Shown: positions 27,001-39,000 of the stretch, in pieces
How the letters are laid out: each line of letters starts with the position of its first letter
Numbering within the stretch: the first letter of the stretch is position 1
NCBI RefSeq assembly: GCF_003589595.1
Contig: NW_020653200.1
Span: 1,109,375 to 1,173,374, forward strand
Source: Hyposmocoma kahamanoa
Lineage: Eukaryota > Arthropoda > Insecta > Lepidoptera > Cosmopterigidae
Length of the DNA stretch: 64,000 nucleotides
Direction of reading: 5' to 3'
The notes under the pieces: generated by a model
What the model was told of the DNA's origin: nothing
Database searches by the model: none
What the model saw: the letters and a program-made list of their open reading frames with translations, nothing else
Program-made: the position numbers and the translations under genes

Positions 27001-30000
27001 ACGTTCTATATTTGAATTATTAGATGGCAAGTTTATGATGGCGATTACTACATTTTTGGAAATAAAACAAAGTTTTCGGATCTAATATATTTGCTTTTTT
27101 CAAGCAAACCGATGTTTCGGGCTCCTTACAAATGCTACAGTCACCTGAGACATACTTTCATTTCCAACATTATTACACTAGAGTTGAGACTTGATGTATC
27201 TCCAGAGAGGTATATTAACATCTGCTGAATGCCGCAGATATATACAAATACAAATAAATCTCCTGACTCAAACCCACAGGTATTTAAGATAGTGACTCTC
27301 TACTCGTGCAATTTATCAATATCAATCAGTTTATATTTAGTGCGTGGCAGTTTGTCAAGTTTAAAGAGGTGAGTATAAAAGAAAGATAAAAAGTGAAATT
27401 ACGCACATAACAAAACACAAATGGCAAACGGCTCATGTAGGCTCATCGAACCCGCGACATTCGCTTTACTAGCACGACGCGACGCTCTAACCAACTGAGC
27501 TAATGAACTTTCGTTATTATTGTCGAAAATTATTTGACTGTAACAAAAACCAAGTCTGTTTGTTCTGTCACTAGTTGTAGTGTCACTACCTTAAAAGCCT
27601 GTGTATTTGGGTAAAATCTATAATCTATATTTGCAGATGCTAATTACCTTTCTTCCGATACATTCAACTTCTAAGACTCTAACATATTTATGACGAATTA
27701 CAATACTTACGGTAGACATATCGAAGGCGCATGAAAGTTTAACCAATTGAATTAAAAAGACCATTGTCTAGCATAATTAATTCAATATTTAATTTTTAAA
27801 GCCAACCTAACAGTATTGTGCGAATGAGAAAAAGTTCTGATTTGTTTGTACCTTAATGTATAACCAACCACCGACGTAAGTGAATAGAATGGGTAAACTT
27901 TGTAACTCGTTCATTTTTATAAGCTCTCATTGTAAGTGAATGTTTGTATTCTGTTTTGAGAAATCTTGAACTATACCAATTTAACTACATGAATAACTTA
28001 TATTATGATACAAAATGGCTTTTTCTTCCGCAACGTTCAGAATATAACAATGATAATTTATTTTTAACAGCCTACGTGGCCGAACGGTTACCATGCCGAA
28101 CTGCCACGCAGAGATCCCAGGTTCGATTCCCGAGTCGGGAGAAATGTTTGTATGGCCTACATTTATATCTCTCGTGAGCTTGGGTGTAGTTTGTGGTTGT
28201 CTATGTGTGTGTCCAAAGCACCCGCGACACAGGGTTTCCCTAGTGTGGGGCTATGTTGAGTGTGTGCGTTATTATTATTGTACATAAAATAGAAACACAT
28301 TACATGACAAAAAGTTATTACTAAACAGTTTTTGTACAACAATATTTGGGGAGGTGACAATACTTCCACCCCTGAACTATGTAGTATGTAACGCATTACA
28401 TGTTGTTTAGTATGTAACGCATTACATGTTGTTTAGTATGTAACGCATTACATATTGTTTTTTTATTATTCTAACAGCTATGGGACGTAGATGACAGCCT
28501 GAACAACACATTGCTGCGAATCGACGGTAATGGTCGTATTGTGGTCAACCTGGACCACACTGTGCGTTTGCTAATCCGGGAATCCGATTGCCTGGTTAAA
28601 ATGGACGTCCCATTGCCCATCGTTTGCCATTCGCTTTATGCGAAGAAAAACTACTTCACTCTTGTCAACGATTCCTTGCAGGTGAGTCCCCAGACCTAAC
28701 ATATTCTTTTGTTTTAACCGACTTCAAAAAAGGAGGAGGTTCTCAATTCGACTATGTTTTTTTTTTGTATATATGTATGTTACACGACAACTCCGGTATT
28801 TGTGAACCGATTTTCATGATTCTTTTTTGTTGGAAAGAGGGTACATCCATAGTGGTCCCATTTCATTTTGAAGAAAATCATCCACCTCTAAGGGTGGCTG
28901 TTCACGCATGAAGATTCATTTTTATAAATAGCGCCTAAATTTTATTATAAGGAGCAATTATTTTAATGGTTGATTTTGCTGTTCTCCAATTAAAGGCATT
29001 TTTCTCGCTCAATGTATTTTGAGTAGAGAGAACCGATTTTTATTATCTCCTGTGGCAAGTCCCATATAGTGGCGAACTAGGGGGTGTTTCAATTAAACTT
29101 GGCAAATAGACGTAATTCCACATACTTTTGAGGTCCTTTTTCTTAGTACTCTGTACTGAGATTATAAATAAAAAAGACTAATAATAAATCTTCTACCTCT
29201 CAAATTAGCATATGAATCTTGTTTCGCCCACTTTCCGTTAACCGATTTCAATAAAACTTGGTACATAGATGAAATTCGAATGAAAACAAAACGCAGCGAA
29301 AACGGATAAACCAATTTTGGTCGAATTTTTTTAATAAAAATATCATAATTATTTATTTTCCTGTAGCTAACTAACGTACAAAGTCGCAGGCATCAGCTAG
29401 TTAGCTGTGTATAACAACTGTCGACCTGACATTTCTAGCGAACAAATGCAAGCACATTCAACCCTCAGTACGTTTTTTCAGTTTCTACTGGAGGACTATC
29501 TTCGCACAGTTCGTCGAGTTAAACTAGAAGTTCGCCCTCTCTTTCTACCGCAAGTAGTTCGTTTATCGTCCCTCCTGCTCCCCGCGCTGCGCTCCGTGAC
29601 ATGGACCAGCGAAGAGTGGAAAGAATTCATTGAGAAAGCGAATTTAGCTATCAAGAGCTTTGATGTCCTGGTCACTAGAGTTCATGACATATATACAAAT
29701 AGGATCATCTATATGCTAAATGGAATGCAATATATTTCATTGATTACTTTGCCAGGTACATGGCTTTATAATAAATAATGAGTACTTATGTGCAGCAAGA
29801 CAAGAAAATTAAGTAATGGTAATTGGTTGTTCTGATAAATTCTTACAGAAGAAACTCCGTGGTCTATGGAAGATTTTCTGGAAAACGTTGAGAGTGGTTG
29901 CCGGTACGCAAAAACAATTCATTTCACAGAAACTATTTCACAATTTTCTTTAAAAAAATCTAAAACAGATATAAGTAAGCACTCGAGACAAAATATGTGT

Positions 30001-33000
30001 ACTGTCGTATTTCGTTCTGTTCATGTTTTTGGTGGATAATGACGTCATTGGAAGGCATCCATAAGAGCTTAGTCGCTACAACGTGTTGCGCAGCTTTGTT
30101 AATATCTCGTTAGTATTAGAAAGAAGAAAAACAAAATTCATATAAATAAAATTCAGTCTTTATAACGAAAGTTGTTGGTACTACTTTGAATGGAATAAAC
30201 ATGTATCATAACAGTCATTTAACTGTTATAAATTAAATTGTTTTTACTCTTACAGCAACGCCTGTGTGGAGTTAAACCGCAAGAGTCTTATGGTGGAGGA
30301 GGCCGTGGAGGAAGTACTGGACCTGGTGAGGAAAGCAGCGCAGCAAATCAAGCCTACTGAAATCAACCCGGACTTCGAATTCCTTATCGCTGAAGGTCAG
30401 AGCATACGCTGATGATGGCGGTAATGGTTAAAGGTCCATTTAGATGAAGAAAGTGTATCGCACGCTTCGTGATGAAAAGTCGTGCGCGATTATCGTAAGC
30501 AATAATCGCCATAAGATTATCGTATCATAATGTTTACATTCAGGCAAGATCTAAAATATTATAATCTCATTATGAGATTCGCAAGCATGTTACGGAAACG
30601 TTGACGTTATTGAACAATATTAACTGACAACATTAATCGATACTGACACTGGCCCAAGCCTAGTGGCCGCCATTAAGGAAATAGAATAGAACTAAATCGC
30701 CTCCTCGACTGTTTACACAGATAAATATGTAGTAAGGAGATTCTTGCCTACGAGTTTTCGACTTGTTACACGATCTCGTATGACATTTTTCAAGTTCATA
30801 CGATTATCGTACAAATCGGTTCGAACCGTTTTGAGTGCGAGAATTGATATTCGAGTTCAGTGATTACTTCGGTATTGACTATTAATATATCCAAATGACG
30901 CAAAAATCATTTAAATTTGGAAATGCTGATAATATTAAGTTCATTGCACTGTATAGAATATACATTTTTGAAATTTTTTTTTTAATTTTATAACATTTCT
31001 TAACCCAAAATTTTTTTTCTTTTCATTTCCTTAATTCTTGTCTTAGAAAAGCAGTGTTAATCAAAACACCCTGGCGCACTGCACTCATGGTAGAAACGGC
31101 TAGCACAAAAAACCGAAATACGAATTTTGCTTTCAACACGGAGACGTACAATATTCAAAGGCGAGACGATTACCGCTCACGTGGAAGGGCGATAATTGCG
31201 AATGTTTAGACGAGGAAAGTTTTTTTATATTCTTTCGATAATCATATCTTCGAGACGAGAAACTCTCTCCATTTAAATGGTCCTTTTATATATAATGTTC
31301 AATGTCTCCATGACGAAATGAGTAATTTAACTCATGTTAATTTACTCATTTCGCGAAAATTCAAATTCACATAGCATTCCTGACTTTCGTGACTTTATTT
31401 GTAAGTAAATGAAGTGACAAGACAATTTGTACACTAAAAAATGTAACAACTACAACTACATCGTCCCACTTTTCACAAATAACATTAAATAATGTCTTCG
31501 TCTGTTTAGTAATGCATAGTTGTTTTGCTTCTTATATTGGCATCAGTATCATCATACACACTCATCTTTTCTTGATACTATTGGCATGCATTTTTTTATC
31601 AGATGCTGAATTTCGCCAAATTTGAATACAGATGAAAGCCATACAGGCAGCGCCCCTGCATCATCATTGAGCGAGTCTACATCAGGCGGGCAGCAGGACT
31701 GGTCTGCCGTCTGGGAATGCTTCGAAAACCCTCATCGGCTCCTGTCTACTCCGGCTGGAGGCTTGTCCAAGAGTAACCAGGTTACTTCAATTAAATACTC
31801 CAGTACTATAATATATGGGTAGATAAAGAAACTACGTCACGAAAATGAAATAAATTTTATATATCCATATGGTGGTGTGCTACAAAATGTGAACCGAGAG
31901 CGCTAGCACGACGAGCACGACTTGCTCGAGAAGTGACATAGAGTCGCGAGATGTTATCTACTATTCTCGAGTTTCTATGTCGCTTTCTGTCGTGCTAGCG
32001 CAGGACTTCACTGTTCAGTTTAAATTAAATTTAAAATCTAAATATCATTTACGCCGCACTTTAACAAATTGTCGGATCTGCGGATAGCGTTGTCTAAACA
32101 AAAAAAAATGTTGACCAGGAAATGGTGAAGAACGCAGTGAACGAAATGAGACGGTACTACAGTCGCAAGGTAGTGGACGTATTGATCAAAGTAACGCGGC
32201 GCACTCTTGACCTCATCATCAAGCCGTTTTCAGCCGAAGCCCTTATCAGCACCGATGGTAAGGACATTATAAACAATAGAAACGAAAAATCATACAAGCA
32301 CTGTATGAACTATACTGCATTAGGACAGACACAAAATGCCTAATTGCGTTTTTCTGTTGTCGTAAAAAGAAGGCATTCGGAAGGGACGACGCCTACAGCT
32401 CTTTGTTTTCTCATAATTATGTTCCTGGTATATCGTGTACTGGGACTGTCCACGTTTTAGACATGAACATCTTGCGAATTTCCTAATTACTAGAAATCCT
32501 GATACATTTCAGGTAGTAATTATTAACAAAAAATCTGTTTGTTGAATTTCTGTATATACTTACATAGGTAATGAAACTATTTTTCCTCATTTAAATCGCG
32601 TATATTTATTTTTTCAAACAAACCAACGTTCAGTCAACCGTCACCATGGGACATCAAGTATAAAACCAGAAATAGAGGCCGTACATCCTTGGCAACTTAT
32701 TAGGTAAATCGGCCTTATACATTATTACTTTAAAATATCAACTCTCATTTGTTCTCGAAATCACAAATTAGAAAACTGAAATAGTACAGCGCCAACAACT
32801 GACCTGTGTGTGTGTGTGTGTGTTCCAAAAATATTGTGTATTTATTGTAATAAAGGGACAATACAATGAGGGCTGTTCCATTCGGTGGTGTGGGAAAAAC
32901 AGCAAAACATCTAATTACAAAACAAACGGAATCACATTTCATCGGAAGGTAATTAAATATTAAATATGTAATTTTGCAATTTTCGTCCATTATAGCAAAG

Positions 33001-36000
33001 TTCAAGTTAAACTGGTCGTTTTGAAGTAAAACAATTGACAAATTCGGGCTGGCCAATCGGAGCGCAGTTGTCACGTTATATATGACAGAATAGTTTTCAA
33101 ACAAATTAAATGACATTTCGTCTCTTTCTGTTTATGTATCTACTCGATGCCATGGGACCTGAAAAGGGCCCGAAACGTTAGTTTGTTTGAATAAACAAAT
33201 GTACGCGATTTATTACACGACCCGGAAAATAGTTTTATTTTCTATGTGTAACAATCGCGAAAACCTAAGAAGTCGATATTCTAAATATATTTCACTGTCA
33301 GTAATAAATATAAAAAATAACTCATATTAAGCTGTCAGATTAATTATTGGAAATGTTTATTTATGTCTGAGATAAATCCACCCTTGTGGGTGCTACGATG
33401 CCACAGCCAACATATAGATAGATAGGTACACGATGCAAACTCCCCTCTTTTTGCGTCGCGCGGTTAAAATTAGAAATTTTCACGAAAACAGACCTTGCTG
33501 GTATGGCAAGTAAGCATTGAGCCAGCGCATATACCAATAATGTGCCATCTGTGCGCAGTATTTGCTTTAGTTTTCCACACTGCCGACAGATGGTTCTAAA
33601 GACGGCGGATGCGATACCTGCTGAGAGTTTTTTTTTTCATTTATGACGTCCTAGTACTTTTTTCACAGAACTTCGCGTTTTAGGTCCGAGTTCCATACGG
33701 TTCGACGCCATCGGTTTTTCTTATAACTTGACTTATTTTTTTGCTCTATTTATTCGGATAATAGAGAAAATACTACTTAGTAGATTGTATTGTACAACAA
33801 GTGCATACAACGCGTCATTTTACCCGAGACGAGTACATCCACCCGAGCCGCAGGCGAGGATGGTTACTTAAGTTGAGGCGTAAAATGGGTTTTATGAACG
33901 AGTTATACGCTCTGCTTTACACTTCGATTGTGTGGAAATTAAACAGCAATATTACAAATAAACGATTATTTAATAAAAATTGAATGTAAAATTGCAACAA
34001 TTAGACATATTTAATGTGATGGTTTTTTTATTTTATGCACTGGATCATAAAATCCTATTTCATGCAGCCTACACCCAGAATAAATACGAACTTTGAGAGC
34101 ATGAGAAGTGAAAAATTAATTTTCCATTTCAATATCTGCATTTATTACTCTACCTATCTAATAAAAGTAAATGAGTCCTGATTTAGGACTTTTTTATTCG
34201 CAAAAAAAACTGCTTCTCATTCTATTTTAACTTTATTTTAGGATTTATCTAATAAAACTCTTTACATACGAATATCTATTTGAAATAGACAAAAGGAATG
34301 TCATTACAAAAGGACCTGTTCATAGTAACTAGAATAATCGGTTAGTATAAAGAGACTGATGCGTATAGAGGAGACGAAAGAAGTTTATCAGGAACGTAGC
34401 GGAGATTCATGGTCTCGTGCTTACCCCAGTAGGACGTGATACAAACACACTTTAGCCGCAGTAGAGATTCTTGTGAAAAAGTTCATCCAGGGAAGTACTG
34501 CCACCTTACCTATTTCTACCACCATGCAGTAATGTAAGCATTACTGTATTCTACTGGTACAGGGACTTGTCAAGTTATTGTCAGGGTGACGGGTGCAGTG
34601 GCAGTGCCCATCAGATCTTTGCTATTTAAAGCTCGTAAGTGGCACTGCAACTGCCACGGCCAGACGTGTCGCTTACCACCAGGCGCACTTCTTGTTCGCC
34701 CCGTCAAACAGGGAGACTGAAATGGCACAAGTTTTAAAACTACAATTATTGACAACATTTTTGTTTGGTTACTACGCCGGGATGGGCGTTTTACAAAGAA
34801 CTAGGCCCTCGCGTCTTTGATTAAGAAAAGAACAACGATAATAATTTACATTACATTTTAATTTAGAGATAAATTTAAATCTGAACGTTCATGTGGCTAA
34901 ATACCTTCTGTCAATCGGATCATTTTACTACATATTTGAACAGCCTTCTACTACCGACTAAACAGTAAACAAGTATACCTGCTATGTTCGTTCAGATGGT
35001 AGGGTGGAGGCCCTGCCTCATCCCACAAACCCCACGCATGCGCATGACGCGCTTAACCGATGAATCCTTCGTTGCGTTCCACAAGGAAAAAGGTCATACG
35101 TAATCATTTTTACATATTCGTCATTGCTACTTTACATTACGATTCAATGTGAATTTGATATACGAGTATGAGACGTAACAGGCTGGAATACATTTGTTTT
35201 CTTTTTCACAATGCCAAAGAAAGAGAAATACTGTTGTAGTTATGACCGTCTATAAACTTAGGCTTCTCCAGGTGAGAAAATGTATCGCAATTAGACCTCC
35301 TCACGGATTCTGTGAGCCTGGTGCAAGTGCGGAACATTCTTCGTGCGGATCTTAGAAAATGCGTGTTTTAGAGAAAAAATAGCAGAAATGCATTATGAAT
35401 AATTGGAAAATTATTGAGAAACTAGAGAAAAAGAACAAAAAAGTAAATAGTGCACTAAAAGTATTTATTTCATAGATATCACGGGTAGATTTGAACCATG
35501 GTTCGCGCGGTTCCTCAGCGGCCTTGCCAAAAATGGTGCGCAAAGCTCACATTTAAGTTTTATCAAAGCTGGTTTTATTTTCCCTAAAAGCTTTTTTAAT
35601 ATAAGTATCAGAATTTCTTGAAATTACCTGTTCGATAATTGGGTATATTAAACAATATATTTTCAATACTGTAGCCATCAGTTTAAATTTTTCCATATTA
35701 ACAAGAAAACAAAAAATCTGTATATTATTGGATTTGCTTATATAAAACAAAATTCATATAAATAAAGCTGAATCATTTTATTCATATTATCATTAAACTG
35801 ATAAATCATTGTTTGGGGTCGACGCAGTATGCTTTTATTCCATTTATCTCCATCATACTGCAATACTATATAATATAATTAATTAGAAGATATTCCATTG
35901 TTTTACGAATTAAAATTATAACGTGCATGTAAATCAGTAATAATATTCATTAAATTGAAATTGAAATGATGATAAAAACCCCAATATGCTTGTCAAACGA

Positions 36001-39000
36001 TAGTGTTGCTATTTACAACACAAAATGCACCTTTTCGATCGGACCTATAGCAATGTAACATATACGGTTAGGTTAACAGACCCAGTCCAGTAAACAGTGC
36101 ACACACTGTGACCCTAAACCAAATGACCTATATGTAAGTACAATGTGCCTATGAATATGTTAGCGGATGAGCTATAGGGGAGTAAGGGCGTGTCTCGGCG
36201 TCACTAACATGAAATCTCTTCGATCGTTCTGTGCGCCTGGTATACGTGCGGGTTCTAAGGCCGCCGCAAGGACGCTGCCAATACATTTATGCATCTGTTT
36301 TCCACACAGCACGAAATTGACCGTCAATCTATAATGTGTCAGAAATTATTCCATTATACTTGGAGGTTCATTTAATATCAACTTACAAATTTTTAACAGT
36401 ATTCCTTTCATTATAATAACACAAACAACTATATAATATAATCCAAACATTCATTGTATTAATTTGTAAATAACATTGAAATTGTAATTTAAAAATGTCT
36501 AGTAATATGTGCTGCATGCATAATACATAATTTAGGTATTTATAATTAGAATATTATATACAAAGCAAGAATCCAGGAAAAAGTACGCCAAGGCAACTAC
36601 ACACAAACTAATGTCACAACATCAAAGATTTTCTAAGAATACAATGGTCGATGGCAATGTACGGAATGTCTAAGTTTAGGTGTGAAGTAAAACATAACTT
36701 GTTTTTTAATCCAGTTGCTTAAAAATATGTGTCTTTTAATAGATAAAAACTTCATTGTCTTCCATTACAAACTTATTTATTAAAACTAATACTACAATTT
36801 TATAAAATCAAAGCATTCAAATAACACATTATAAGGAATAACAAACAAGTTTAGAGAAACATGATTACTTTTCACCTCACTAGCTCGGAAAGGTTTTCTT
36901 CTTTCTCATTAGAAATTTGCACACAAGCGTGGAAAAGGTTTTTGAAATTCGAACCTGACGATGGACTGTGGTGCACCTAACCTTTTCCTTCGATGAAGAA
37001 AAAATCATAATGACACGTTCAACTACGTGATTTGTCGTACATTATTTATGTAAATTTGATCCGTTGGTATATTTTATTTTTATTATGGTTGATATTAAAT
37101 TGACCGCGATAACTATTTTTGTTTATTAAATTATTTAAATTCGTCGAAGAACTAAAATAATTTCAATAATCACACAAAATTATAAGTACAAGCAAGAATA
37201 AACATTGATGAGATTCAAATTCAGAATGCATCCGAAATATTATAAAATAATAAACTTTTTCTTTTGAATAGAAAAAAAATAGTGACGCGTTCCGAAACGC
37301 GATTCGTCATAAGTACATTAAGTATTTACATAATATTAATCCGTTGTATAATTAATTCTTATTATTATTGATATTAAATTGACAACGATAACACAAATTT
37401 TGTTTAATTGGATTATTTTAATTTGTCGAAGAACTAAAATAATTTCGTTAACCACATAAAATTATAATACAAAGAAGAAGAAAACGTATGTGGTGTAAAT
37501 TCAGAACACACCCAATACTAAACTTATTTTGTTCAAATTTTCATGATTCGCTCTGGACCTTTTGGAGGGAAAAGTGTAGTTTTTATTTTGACTTTCAATT
37601 ATTTTGTGAAATCTAGTTTAAAGTGGAATAGGGTAGTGCTATTGTGCCTTAATCGAAGATTAAAACGCGAAATTATACGAATCTCGAACTAAAATACCCG
37701 TATCGGCCCGTTCTAAGGAATCCCGAGTCAATCCAAACACGCCGCCTAATCAAATTGCCTATCCTCTTTGTGGCGGCCATATTTACAGAAACATAATTCA
37801 ACTTCATGTACCAAAAAAGAATAATGTACTAAGACTTGGCTGTATGGTGTAAAACCTTTGCATTTTCCTTTATGGAAAAAAGAAAAAAAAAACAAATTTT
37901 CATTTTAATCACTTCAATTTCAATAGTTTGGATTGAATTGTACTGTAATAAATTGAAAAGAGACAAAACATGAGCGAGTTTAAGTAAGAGTTTAATACAT
38001 AGTTCAACTGTTTTTCTTTCGTCTACCATTTTCCTCGCTATAGTGAGGTGAAAAGTTGTGTGTTTCGCTCGGCAGGAAAGTTGCCTTGAAACCCTCGCTA
38101 CGCCCAGGATTCAATTTTTTAACCTCTCGTTTCGTCTTTTCATGGTCCAGTCTTAGCTTTCTTCACTTGCTCAAGTTTCAATATAATCACTCGCGCCAAA
38201 CAAAATGTTTGCAGCGTTGAATAACAAATAACTATTGCAGCTGGCGAGGTAATTTCTTACATTTTCACAAGACCAATTTAATAAAATCGTAGCCAGGAGC
38301 AGCAAATTATGTGTAAATTATTGTGACATAAATTATCATAAATAATTGTCATAGACATTTTAGACTTTATATTTAGTGCGTTTATCCCTGTTGATATAAC
38401 AGTCGACGATGAATGTAAACCACAATAAGGAAGCAAATTGGTAATTTAAGTTTATTAAACTAGTCGGTTGACACGAGAGAATTTGGAGACAGTTGACATT
38501 TTTCAGATTTCAAAAAAAATATAAAAGGTAGCTTGCACACACCATGCAAATCTCTTTTCTAACACTTCTCCTTAAATTTTAAGAAATCATTCCATCAAAC
38601 ACTCTCAAACCCATCATATACACACACCATTCAAATTTCCCTTTCACCAAGGCTTTTGGTTTTGTTTCAATGTAGTTTATTACTACCTGCTTGTTCTCTA
38701 CAGCTTCTCTGACAAAATAATAACGTAGGTCAATATGCTTAGTGCGTTGATGGTGTACAGGGTTCTCTGTAATGCCTATAGCAGATTGACTATCACTGAA
38801 GATGGTGATGCACTGTTCCTCAGTGCAGGTGATCTCTACTATAAGTCTTCTAATGAATATGCCTCTCTCGTTATTTCTGATAGGGCCACATATTCCGCTT
38901 CAGCTGTTGAAAGCGCTATTGTCCGCTGTTTTATGCTCTGCCAGCATAGCTCCTCCTTGAGCCGTAAAAACGTAACCAGACCAGGATTTCCGATCCATAT

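Larger units (their letters stand above)
16469..28477 (+). other. Intron 11 (12.0 kb)
   Basis: A GT-AG intron with a strong donor. From left to right it holds an hAT-type MITE (16558-16842), a diverged repeat cluster carrying tRNA-Ile sequences (about 16960-27650), a CpG-rich patch (24236-24580), a full SINE (28067-28280) and a 26-bp tandem repeat before the acceptor. The long stretches 21150-22040, 22400-23400 and 24600-25470 show only AT-rich sequence that I do not recognise. Confidence 0.85.
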
